Program-made: the position numbers and the translations under genes | DNA from: DATMBL01 sp050735975 | GTDB taxonomy: Bacteria > Desulfobacterota > Binatia > UBA9968 | Assembly (NCBI GenBank): GCA_050735975.1 | Contig: JBOHVS010000071.1 | Location: 1-15,131 of the forward strand | Length of the DNA: 15,131 bases | Reading direction: 5' to 3' | Shown here: in pieces, positions 7,645 to 14,928 of the stretch | Layout: each line of letters begins with the position of its first letter | How positions within the stretch are numbered: position 1 is the stretch's first letter | The notes under the pieces: model-generated | Told to the model about the DNA's origin: nothing | Databases searched by the model: none | The model's input: the letters and a program-made list of their open reading frames with translations, nothing else

Positions 7645-8508
7645 ATGCCAAACATAGAATTGTTGCAGCCGCCCTCACTCGATGAAGCGATCGCATACCT
7701 CGGGGCGCACGCCGATGAGACGAAGATCTTATCCGGCGGGACGGCGCTCGTCATTATGCTCAAGAATCGGTTGATCTCTCCTGTAACGCTCCTCAGCGTG
7801 GGTCATTTGATGGAGCTTCGAAGCATCCGTCACGAACCCGGTATAGGCCTCAGGATCGGCGCGTTGACAACCATCCGCGAAGTCGAGATGTCTCCCGTCG
7901 TGCGTGAGAAAAATCTCACGCTGGCCCAGACCTATGGCAAGGTCGGAAATGTCCGAGTGCGCAATGCAGCCACTGTCGGTGGCAATCTCAGCGAGGCCGA
8001 TTACGCTTCGGATCCTCCCTGTGCTCTCGTGGCGCTACGGTCCAGAGTCAAGGCCAAAAGCGTTAGAGGAGAGCGAGAAATACCCGTGACCCGGCTGTTC
8101 AAAGGGTTCTACGAGACGGACCTGGCTCCAGATGAGATTATGACCGAGTTGATCGTTCCGGATCCTGCTCCCGGCAGCCGCTCGATCTATCTCAAATACA
8201 TTTGTCGTTCTTCCGAGGATCGCCCCTGCGTCGGTATGGCTGTTGTAGTCGAAAATGAGCCAGACGGTAGCTGCAAAGATTTGCGTTTAGTTGCGGGAGC
8301 CGTCGCGGAGATTCCCCAAGAGATCGATTCTGCCGAAGCCATAGCACGCGGAAAGCGCTTGACCGATTCCTTGATCGAAGAGATCGCCGGAGCTTATGCC
8401 GCCGGCATCGAGCCGCTTTCTGATCTTCGCGGCTCGTCGTGGTACCGAAAACAGATCATTCGCGTCATGGCTCGACGGGCCATCCAACAAGCGATGGCGG
8501 GCAATTAG
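7645..8508 (+). CDS. Molybdenum hydroxylase FAD-binding subunit (CoxM-like)
   Basis: This 287-residue protein has the normal size of the medium flavoprotein subunit of xanthine-dehydrogenase-family enzymes, which passes electrons from the FeS clusters to the external acceptor. The N-terminal FAD-binding domain (about 1-170) has both expected motifs: SGGTAL (30-35) and TVGGN (110-114), with VRNAA just before the second. The C-terminal portion (about 175-280) is the CO-dehydrogenase flavoprotein C-terminal domain. I see no extra loop with cysteines such as the one binding a [4Fe-4S] cluster in 4-hydroxybenzoyl-CoA reductase, which argues against that enzyme. The gene sits between two large-subunit genes, 19 bp after one and 18 bp before the other, and is the only FAD subunit in the window. 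It may therefore serve both. AAGGA is present at 7630-7634 and again at 7638-7642. Confidence 0.94.
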   Translation: MPNIELLQPPSLDEAIAYLGAHADETKILSGGTALVIMLKNRLISPVTLLSVGHLMELRSIRHEPGIGLRIGALTTIREVEMSPVVREKNLTLAQTYGKVGNVRVRNAATVGGNLSEADYASDPPCALVALRSRVKAKSVRGEREIPVTRLFKGFYETDLAPDEIMTELIVPDPAPGSRSIYLKYICRSSEDRPCVGMAVVVENEPDGSCKDLRLVAGAVAEIPQEIDSAEAIARGKRLTDSLIEEIAGAYAAGIEPLSDLRGSSWYRKQIIRVMARRAIQQAMAGN

Positions 8509-8526
8509 AAGAGGCGAGAAATCACC

Positions 8527-10836
8527 GTGGAAGCCATTGGCCAAGCCCTATCCATGCTCGATGCGCAAAAGCGCGTCTGCGGCCGCATCAACTATGTGCT
8601 CAACGTCGAGCTGCCGGGGATGCTCTATGGGAAGATCCTACGCAGTCCCTTTCCCCACGCACGGGTGGTGGAGGTGGACGTTTCACGCGCGGAACGGTTG
8701 GCGGGAGTCAGCGCTATGCTGACGCGCAGGGACTTCGGCGTCGCCAGCGGCTTTAATGGAAAGTATGGCAGGGTCTTTCGCGACCAGACGGTGGTCGCCT
8801 TGGATAAGGTGCGTTTCGTCGGGGATCCTGTGGCCGCGGTCGCAGCCGCAAACGAAGAGATCGCGGCGGAGGCATTGTCCCTCATCGAAGTCGAGTACGA
8901 AGAGCTACCCGCCGTGTTTGATGAAGCGGAGGCGCTCAAGTCCAACGCGCCGCTGGTCCACGATCCGCGGCCGGAGCAGCAGCCAGTATTCAGCAAGTTG
9001 ATTCAAGATCTCCCTCCCGGGAGCAATATCTGCAGTCACTTCAAGCTGCGCCGCGGCGACGTCGAGCTGGGGTTTCGCGAGGCTGATTTTGTTTTCGAGG
9101 ATGTCTTTCGCTCGCCCGCGGCGCAACATGTTCCCCTCGAGCCGCATGTGACGGTCGCGGAGTTCTTCGAAGGAAAATTGACGATTTGGACTTCGACGCA
9201 GATGCCGCATGCGATCCGCACGCAAATGGCTGAGCTGTTCAACCTGCCGCTGGCACGAGTCAGGGTTATTGTCGAGACCCTGGGCGGCGGCTTCGGATCC
9301 AAAGGGTCGCTTCGATTGGAGCCGATCACATCGTTTCTGGCGCTGAAGGCGAATCAACCGGTCAAGATCGTTCTCAAACGAGAGGAAGAATTCGTTACGG
9401 TCTGCAAGCATCCCGCGACGATACGTATCAAAACAGGCGTCATGAAAAACGGCGTACTGGTTGCGCGCCAGGTAAGCGCCAATTTTAATACCGGCGCGTA
9501 TAGCGATATTGGACCCATCGTAGCGCGGAACGGCGGCTCCGCTATGTCAGGGCCGTATAGGATTCCCCATGTTCGGATTGACTCATCCGCGGTATGGACG
9601 AACGTTGTGCCGGCGGGGGCACTGCGCGGTTTTGGCGTGCCCCAGGCGGTTTGGGCCTATGAGAGCCAGATGGATTTGATCGCCGAACGGCTTGGTTTGG
9701 ATCCGGTCGAGTTCCGGCGAAATAATCTGCTCCGAGACGGCGATTTCTTCGCCACCGGCGAGAAGCTCGCTGACCTGCACTACGAGGAGCTGCTCGACCA
9801 AGTTGCATCCGATCTGCAGTGGACTGCGACCGATGCCCGCTGGCTTGACGGAAATCGCCCTGCCCAAGAGAAAGATGCTACGAGGCGCGGCAAGGGATTG
9901 GCGCTGGTGATCAAAGCGACCATCACGCCTTCAACCTCTGCTTCCGCGCTTAAGCTCAATGAAGACGGCAGCGTCAATGTCCTGACCAGCAGCGTGGAGC
10001 TGGGACAGGGGGCAAAAACCGCGCTGGCTCAGATCGCGGCGGATGCCCTGCAGGTCCCGATCGCTCGTGTGTCGGTGTCCGATCCGGACACCGAACTGAC
10101 ACCCTATGATCAACAGACAAGTTCGAGCCGGACGACTTTTTCGATGGGCGGCGCCATTGGCAAAGCAGCCGCAGACCTTAAGGGGCAGCTGTTCGAACGC
10201 GCAGCCGAGCTACTCGAAGCATCCGTGAGCGACCTTGTTCTCGAAGAGGGCAGGATTTCAATTCGAGGCACCCCCGGCCGCTCGCTTGGTTACGGCGAGA
10301 TCGCGATGCGCAGCAACCAGGGCAATCTTATTGGCCGGGGCGCATTCAGCACCCGCGGCGGCCTCGATCTGGAGACTGGACAGGGCATCGGCTCGGTCCA
10401 TTGGCACCAGGGAGCGATCGGCTGTGAGGTGGAAGTGGACGTGGAGACCGGGAAAATCAGGGTTCTTCGGTTGAGCCCCTGCGTATTCGCGGGCCGGGTC
10501 GTGAATCCGCGCTTATGCGAGCTGCAGCTGGATGGCTGCGCGATTTTTGGGCTCGGGCAGGCGCTTTTCGAGGAGATGGCATACAACGACCGCGGCCAGC
10601 TTCTGACATCGAACCTAGGTGACTACAATGTTCCTTCTTTTGAAGATATTCCAAGAAAGCTGAACCCAAGAGCACTGGAACAGACAGGGTCGGAAGAACT
10701 CCATGGCGTCGGTGAAACACTTTTGCCGCCGGTCATGGCGGCCATCGCCAACGCGGTTTACAACGCGGTAGGGGCGCGCATTTGCGATTTACCTTTGACG
10801 GCGGAAAAAGTGCTGCGGCAACTTGCCAAGGTATGA
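8527..10836 (+). CDS. Xanthine-dehydrogenase-family molybdopterin-binding subunit, paralogue 2
   Basis: This 769-residue large subunit is co-linear along its length with the one at 5313-7625, and by eye roughly half the positions are identical. It starts at GTG 8527, where the N-terminal residues (IGQALSMLDAQ) align with the paralogue; GAGG at 8511-8514 is a fair ribosome site. Motifs are GGGFGSK (253-259), ALRGFG (365-370), ELGQG (491-495) and the catalytic glutamate Glu730 in HGVGET, so it should be active. It differs from paralogue 1 around the active site: GGGFGSK-G for GGGFGGK-L and ALRGFG for AFRGYG. These changes would suit a different substrate. It lacks the CO-dehydrogenase AYxCSFR motif and the purine-binding Glu. 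It may share the FAD subunit at 7645 and the FeS subunit at 10892 with paralogue 1, either as alternative enzymes or in one mixed complex. Confidence 0.95.
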   Translation: MEAIGQALSMLDAQKRVCGRINYVLNVELPGMLYGKILRSPFPHARVVEVDVSRAERLAGVSAMLTRRDFGVASGFNGKYGRVFRDQTVVALDKVRFVGDPVAAVAAANEEIAAEALSLIEVEYEELPAVFDEAEALKSNAPLVHDPRPEQQPVFSKLIQDLPPGSNICSHFKLRRGDVELGFREADFVFEDVFRSPAAQHVPLEPHVTVAEFFEGKLTIWTSTQMPHAIRTQMAELFNLPLARVRVIVETLGGGFGSKGSLRLEPITSFLALKANQPVKIVLKREEEFVTVCKHPATIRIKTGVMKNGVLVARQVSANFNTGAYSDIGPIVARNGGSAMSGPYRIPHVRIDSSAVWTNVVPAGALRGFGVPQAVWAYESQMDLIAERLGLDPVEFRRNNLLRDGDFFATGEKLADLHYEELLDQVASDLQWTATDARWLDGNRPAQEKDATRRGKGLALVIKATITPSTSASALKLNEDGSVNVLTSSVELGQGAKTALAQIAADALQVPIARVSVSDPDTELTPYDQQTSSSRTTFSMGGAIGKAAADLKGQLFERAAELLEASVSDLVLEEGRISIRGTPGRSLGYGEIAMRSNQGNLIGRGAFSTRGGLDLETGQGIGSVHWHQGAIGCEVEVDVETGKIRVLRLSPCVFAGRVVNPRLCELQLDGCAIFGLGQALFEEMAYNDRGQLLTSNLGDYNVPSFEDIPRKLNPRALEQTGSEELHGVGETLLPPVMAAIANAVYNAVGARICDLPLTAEKVLRQLAKV

Positions 10837-10891
10837 ATCTGAAGGCCGATATCTATGGGATCGAGTCTTCTAGAGAATCATCGAGAAAAAC

Positions 10892-11377
10892 ATGAAACAA
10901 ATCGTTAAACTCAAAGTCAACGGCATCGAAGAAGAAAAGGCGGTGCATACCCATCATAGTTTGCTCGAAGTGCTGCGGGCCGAATTCAAGCTTTTCGGCG
11001 CGCGCGAGGGCTGCGGAATCGGCATGTGCGGCGCATGCACGGTGCTGGTGGACGGCCAGCCGATAAGCTCTTGCCTTCTTCTCGCGCCGCTGGCCGAAGG
11101 CAAAAAAATCGTGACCATCGAAGGACTGAGTGATCCCGGCAAGCTGCATCCCATTCAACAGGCGTTCATCGATCACAACGCTTTTCAGTGTTCCTATTGC
11201 ACGCCCGGTTTTATCTTGAGCACCAAAAGCCTTTTGGCGGAGAATCCCACCCCTACAGTCGAGCAAGTGCGTGCCTACCTCGCTGGCAATCTGTGCCGTT
11301 GCGGCAGTTACTATAAAATTCAAGAGGCCGTATTGGATGCCGCCGCACGCATGCGTGGCGGCGGGGTAAAGCAGTGA
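10892..11377 (+). CDS. Molybdenum hydroxylase [2Fe-2S] subunit (CoxS-like)
   Basis: This 161-residue small subunit carries two [2Fe-2S] clusters that wire the molybdenum site to FAD. The N-terminal plant-type ferredoxin domain has Cys41, Cys46, Cys49 and Cys61 (CGIGMCGAC plus a later Cys). The C-terminal helical domain has Cys100, Cys103 (QCSYCTPG) and Cys135, Cys137 (NLCRCG). All eight ligands are present and the length is typical. The start ATG has only a weak purine-rich site upstream (GAGAAAAA). It follows the second large subunit after 55 bp and completes a full large-medium-small set in which the large subunit is present twice. A second, different FeS subunit starts at 14929 beyond the transporter genes. 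Confidence 0.95.
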   Translation: MKQIVKLKVNGIEEEKAVHTHHSLLEVLRAEFKLFGAREGCGIGMCGACTVLVDGQPISSCLLLAPLAEGKKIVTIEGLSDPGKLHPIQQAFIDHNAFQCSYCTPGFILSTKSLLAENPTPTVEQVRAYLAGNLCRCGSYYKIQEAVLDAAARMRGGGVKQ

Positions 11378-11455
11378 AGCAGCAGGAGTCGAATCGATGA
11401 TATTGCGGCAAAGGGAAAGCTTAAGACTAACTTCAGAGCGATAGGAGGAAATGAG

Positions 11456-12454
11456 ATGAAAAAGTATTCTTACGGGATTCTAGTGTTCTTATTCATAGCG
11501 ACGGTAGCCCGAGCGGCGGAAGTGGAAGTGCTGAAGCCCCGCGGTAATCTCGAACTCAAGCTCGGCCATCCATCATCGGTTTCCTTGTATGATATTCCCG
11601 CAATATTGACCCACGAACGCCTGAATCGCCACGGGTGGAAGCTAAAAAACGTCGAGTTTACGCGCACCGACTTGAACGTTCAGGCGCTCGCCCAGGGAAC
11701 CATCCAGGTCGCCAACTCGCAAGTTATGGATCCGGTGCGGGCCATTCAGAAGGGGGCCAAGCTCTTCTTTTTGATGGAAAATAACGGCGGCGAATTTGTG
11801 ATGATCGCCAAGAAGGAAATTAAAGATTGCAAGGAAATCGACGGCAAGAGATTCGCCATTCACGGCGAAGCCTCCACGACATCGCTGGCAGTCAAGCTGT
11901 GGCTGCTCAACGAGTGCAAGGTAAATCCCAAGATAGTCGTCATTCCAGGCGGCGAGAACCGGATCGTTGCTTTGCAGAATAAGCAGATCGACGCGACCCT
12001 GGTGCAGTTGGGCGACTGGCTCAACCTGGACTTGCAGGCGCCCGGTCGTTTTCACGTCATCAGGACCGGCAACCTCTTCAATATCAGCGGCGCCAGTTTC
12101 TGGGCCAATGGCGATTGGTTGCGCAAGAACGAAGAGGTCGCGATCGCTTACATCGCTGAGCTGCTCAAGACCTTTCGCATGGTTCACGCAAACCCCAGGA
12201 TTCTTGAACCGGCGGTGGGGAAGCATCTGCCGGACATGCCTAAACAGCTCGTCGCACCAGCCATCAAAGCTTATATTGAGATCGTGCGCGCCTGGCCGCA
12301 GAATGGCGGCGACACTTCGATTCTCGACGATACGGTCAAGTTTTTCACCGAAAAAGGGGAGTTGAAGCAAGGAGTCAACACAAAAGAACTCGTTGAACCC
12401 AAAATCCTTGCCAATGCGCTCAACCGGATAGGCAGGGTTCCTGGAGCGCGCTGA
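11456..12454 (+). CDS. ABC transporter periplasmic substrate-binding protein (NMT1/SsuA-like)
   Basis: This 332-residue secreted protein has a short positively charged start (MKK), a hydrophobic core and an A-R-A-A site near residues 18-21. That looks like signal-peptidase I cleavage, and there is no lipobox cysteine, so a soluble periplasmic protein is likely. The mature part resembles the NMT1/TauA/SsuA binding proteins that capture small organic anions such as sulfonates, nitrate, pyrimidines or aromatic acids. The mature protein has just two cysteines (Cys125 and Cys154), which could form a disulfide. The start has the best ribosome site in the window, AGGAGGA at 11443-11449, six bases from ATG, as expected for a binding protein made in excess. 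It follows the FeS subunit by 78 bp and precedes permease, ATPase and permease genes. The ligand is unknown; the catabolic context suggests the operon's own substrate. Confidence 0.9.
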   Translation: MKKYSYGILVFLFIATVARAAEVEVLKPRGNLELKLGHPSSVSLYDIPAILTHERLNRHGWKLKNVEFTRTDLNVQALAQGTIQVANSQVMDPVRAIQKGAKLFFLMENNGGEFVMIAKKEIKDCKEIDGKRFAIHGEASTTSLAVKLWLLNECKVNPKIVVIPGGENRIVALQNKQIDATLVQLGDWLNLDLQAPGRFHVIRTGNLFNISGASFWANGDWLRKNEEVAIAYIAELLKTFRMVHANPRILEPAVGKHLPDMPKQLVAPAIKAYIEIVRAWPQNGGDTSILDDTVKFFTEKGELKQGVNTKELVEPKILANALNRIGRVPGAR

Positions 12455-12516
12455 ACGTTATCCAGTTGGCAGCGTTGTCGCCCCTCGGGGTCACACAGAA
12501 TGGAGTTAGCAGCCGC

Positions 12517-13287
12517 GTGAAAAAGGATGCAATACAGGACTGGGGCCTTAGACTTGTGGTCTTTGCCGCTGTGGTTGGAGCGTGGGAACTGTTTGTTTAC
12601 CGCTCGCAAAACTTTCTTTTGCCCAAGTTCACCGAAATGGCGAGCGGGCTGTTTCATTTATGGTTCGTCGATGACCGGTTTTGGGAAGCTCTCTATATCA
12701 GCAACCAGGCATTGCTTCTGGGCTACGCGGTTTCGCTGGCAGTGGCCATCCCCTTAGGGCTGGCTGCTGGGCGCTTGCGCTGGATGGATAGACTCCTCAA
12801 CCCTTACGTCGGCGTGCTTCTGGCCATGCCGGTTGCACCACTCATCCCGATTGTCATTATTGCTCTGGGACTGGGGCTTTCGTCTCGGATCTTCATAGTG
12901 GTGATGTTCGCTTTCGTTTTTATAACAGTCAACACCCGGGCCGGCGTCCGCAGCGTGGATCTAACCCTGATCGAGATGGCGAAATCTTTCGGCGCCAGCG
13001 AGGGCCAGATCTGGCGCAGGATTGTCATTCCCGGCGCGATGCCGGCGATCTTCGCGGGAATGAGAATCGGTCTTGGCCGCGCCATCACGGGAATGGTCAT
13101 AGTTGAGCTTCTTCTGGTGGCCAGCGGAATAGGGCGCCTGCTCTTGGAGTTCTCCGGTCGCATGCAGTCTGATCTGGTGTTTGCGACTGTTATTGCCGTC
13201 ATTATAGAGGCGCTTGTCTTGCTGGGAGCCATGCGGGCGATTGAAAGAAGGGTTGCCCGTTGGGCTCCCGACATCTCGGTCGGCTAA
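12517..13287 (+). CDS. ABC transporter permease (SsuC/TauC-like), first
   Basis: This inner-membrane permease of the binding-protein-dependent family has about six hydrophobic helices; the first begins near residue 9 (LRLVVFAAVVGAW). A cytoplasmic EAA-type loop starts at Glu153 (EMAKSFGASEGQIWRRIVIPG) and contacts the ATPase. I place the start at GTG 12517, giving 256 residues, because GGAG lies at 12502-12505 and the protein then begins shortly before the first helix. The frame is also open to a TTG at 12466 (273 residues), but that start has a poorly placed ribosome site and would add an unhelpful leader. It lies between the binding protein and the ATPase gene. A second, different permease (14077) probably pairs with it as a heterodimer. 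Confidence 0.88.
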   Translation: MKKDAIQDWGLRLVVFAAVVGAWELFVYRSQNFLLPKFTEMASGLFHLWFVDDRFWEALYISNQALLLGYAVSLAVAIPLGLAAGRLRWMDRLLNPYVGVLLAMPVAPLIPIVIIALGLGLSSRIFIVVMFAFVFITVNTRAGVRSVDLTLIEMAKSFGASEGQIWRRIVIPGAMPAIFAGMRIGLGRAITGMVIVELLLVASGIGRLLLEFSGRMQSDLVFATVIAVIIEALVLLGAMRAIERRVARWAPDISVG

Positions 13288-13305
13288 CCCTGGGAGAGCT
13301 AGTCG

Positions 13306-14073
13306 ATGATACGAGTCCGAGGACTAAGCAAGCAGTTCGGCAGCGTCGATAATGGAAAAAGGGGTGTGCTCGCCCTGAGCGAAATAGACCTTGAAGTCCG
13401 TGACAATGAATTCATCACCGTCATTGGTCCGAGCGGCTGCGGCAAGACAACGTTGCTGCGAATAATTGCGGGGCTTATCCCTTATGACCAGGGTGAGATT
13501 ACCATCGATGGAAGACCCATCACTGGACCGGGACCGGACCGCGCAGTTGTCTTCCAGAACTTTGCTTTGATGCCTTGGGCTGATGTCTTGGCCAATGTGA
13601 CTTTCGGGCTTGAAATCCGCGGCACGCCGAAAAATGAATGCCAGTCCAAAGCCATGGAGTTGATCAAGTTGGTTGGCTTGGAAAATTTTGAGAGACGGTT
13701 GCCCAAAGAGCTTTCAGGAGGGATGCAGCAACGGGTCGGTCTTGCGAGGGCGCTGGCGGTTAACCCGAAGATTCTGCTCATGGATGAGCCTTTTGGTTCA
13801 CTTGACGAGCAGACGCGCCGCCTGCTCCAAGAGGAACTGCTTCACCTGTGGGAACGTGAGCGAAAGACCGTGGTTTTTATCACCCACAGCATGGACGAAG
13901 CGGTGATGCTCGGCGATCGAGTCATGCTCATGACGCCGCGGCCAGGAAGGGTCAAGGAGATGATCGAAGTTCCCCTCAAGCGACCCCGCCTGCGCGAGTC
14001 GGAAAAGTCCAGCGTTTTTCTCGAGGTCAAAGAATATCTCTGGGAGAACCTGAGAGTCATGCAGGTTGGGTGA
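13306..14073 (+). CDS. ABC transporter ATP-binding protein (SsuB/TauB-like)
   Basis: This 255-residue ATPase powers the importer from the cytoplasmic face. All ABC motifs are present: Walker A GPSGCGKTT (41-49), Q-loop Gln84, signature LSGGMQQR (136-143), Walker B ILLMDE (156-161) with the catalytic glutamate 161, D-loop SLD (165-167) and switch His194. The PxRAVVFQ and LMPW stretch around the Q-loop is typical of the nitrate/sulfonate/taurine importer group. GGGAGAG at 13292-13298 supports the ATG start. It lies 18 bp after the first permease, and its stop is only three bases before the GTG of the second permease, which suggests coupled translation. The single ATPase gene would supply a homodimer for the two permeases. 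Confidence 0.96.
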   Translation: MIRVRGLSKQFGSVDNGKRGVLALSEIDLEVRDNEFITVIGPSGCGKTTLLRIIAGLIPYDQGEITIDGRPITGPGPDRAVVFQNFALMPWADVLANVTFGLEIRGTPKNECQSKAMELIKLVGLENFERRLPKELSGGMQQRVGLARALAVNPKILLMDEPFGSLDEQTRRLLQEELLHLWERERKTVVFITHSMDEAVMLGDRVMLMTPRPGRVKEMIEVPLKRPRLRESEKSSVFLEVKEYLWENLRVMQVG

Positions 14074-14076
14074 GAC

Positions 14077-14895
14077 GTGAAGCAGCAAACCGTAGACGAG
14101 CCGGTGCTCAAATCGTCGCGGGCAACGAGAATGAGACTGCCTCCGCTGCGGCGCTTGCTGCGGGGAAACGCTCTGGAAGTTCTTGCCCTTATCGGCGGTG
14201 CGGCGTTTTGGGAAGGACTGGGTTGGGGACTGGGTCTACAGTGGCTTCCACCCTTCTCCAAGGTGATGGAAGCGCTGGCGCAGTTCGTCCAAAGCGGGGC
14301 CATCCTTGCCAACGTAGGATCCAGCCTGCAGGGGCTGATAATCGGGTTTGGGCTCTCCCTAATCCTGGGACTGCTGGTGGGAGGGCTCATGGGCCGTTAT
14401 CGTAGCGTTGAAAAGGCTCTCGACGTCTATGTGCACGCGCTCTTCGTCTGCCCGTCGATCGTCTTGGCGCCTGTCTTCTTTGCAATTTTTGGATTATCCG
14501 ATGCCTCGCGCGTAGCCATAATCGTTGTCTACGCCATGTTCGTGATCGTCATCAACACCGCCACTGCCATCCGCACGGTTGACCCATCACTGGTTGAAAT
14601 GGCGCGCTCGTTTGGCTGCCGCGAACATCAGATTTTTGCGCGCATACTGCTGCCCGCCTCCCTGCCGCTAGTTTTCGCCGGCATTCGACTTGGTATTGGC
14701 CGCGCGGTGAAGGGAATGATCAATGGGGAGATGCTCATTGCCTTCGTCGGCCTCGGCGCGCTCGCGCAGAAGTATGGCGCCCAGTTCGATGCGGCAAAGG
14801 TGTTTGCTATCGCGATGGTCGTTCTTATGATAGGCCTTGTGAGCAACTGGCTAGTCCAGATGTTCGACAATCGTTTGACACGCTGGGCTGACTGA
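14077..14895 (+). CDS. ABC transporter permease (SsuC/TauC-like), second
   Basis: This 272-residue membrane protein has about six helices and an EAA-type loop starting at Glu174 (EMARSFGCREHQIFARILLP). It is related to, but clearly distinct from, the permease at 12517-13287, and has a longer basic N-terminal tail before the first helix. The chosen start is GTG 14077, three bases after the ATPase stop, so translation is probably coupled; the ribosome site (GGGTGAG) is weak and very close. A later in-frame ATG at 14131 is an alternative that would shorten the tail by 18 residues. Importers of the SsuABC/TauABC group usually use one permease as a homodimer, so a second permease here implies a heterodimer or an alternative channel. 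Confidence 0.92.
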   Translation: MKQQTVDEPVLKSSRATRMRLPPLRRLLRGNALEVLALIGGAAFWEGLGWGLGLQWLPPFSKVMEALAQFVQSGAILANVGSSLQGLIIGFGLSLILGLLVGGLMGRYRSVEKALDVYVHALFVCPSIVLAPVFFAIFGLSDASRVAIIVVYAMFVIVINTATAIRTVDPSLVEMARSFGCREHQIFARILLPASLPLVFAGIRLGIGRAVKGMINGEMLIAFVGLGALAQKYGAQFDAAKVFAIAMVVLMIGLVSNWLVQMFDNRLTRWAD

Positions 14896-14928
14896 ATAAT
14901 TATCGGCATAGAGGACAACTGGTAAAAA

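Noticed and set aside
6765..7763. Minus-strand open frame of 332 codons across large subunit 1 and the FAD gene start
   Set aside because: It is antisense to two well-supported genes, shows no family resemblance, and is explained by codon bias.
5313..11377. Carbon monoxide dehydrogenase (form I Cox) assignment
   Set aside because: Neither large subunit has the AYxCSFR active-site loop; they carry AFRGYG and ALRGFG instead.
5313..11377. 4-hydroxybenzoyl-CoA reductase assignment
   Set aside because: Large and small subunit sizes fit, but the FAD subunit is short (287 residues) and lacks the cysteine-bearing insert that binds the extra [4Fe-4S] cluster.
11374..11400. Eight-codon GTG mini-frame overlapping the stop of the first FeS subunit
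   Set aside because: It is too short to support, has no ribosome site of note, and its first codons resemble the second permease start only by chance.
11642..12370. Minus-strand open frame of 242 codons in the binding-protein gene
   Set aside because: It is a shadow of the binding-protein gene, which has a signal peptide and the best ribosome site in the window.
12466..12516. TTG start at 12466 for the first permease
   Set aside because: TTG is rare as a start and GGAG lies about 20 bases upstream. GTG 12517 has GGAG at a better distance and begins just before the first membrane helix. It is not fully excluded.
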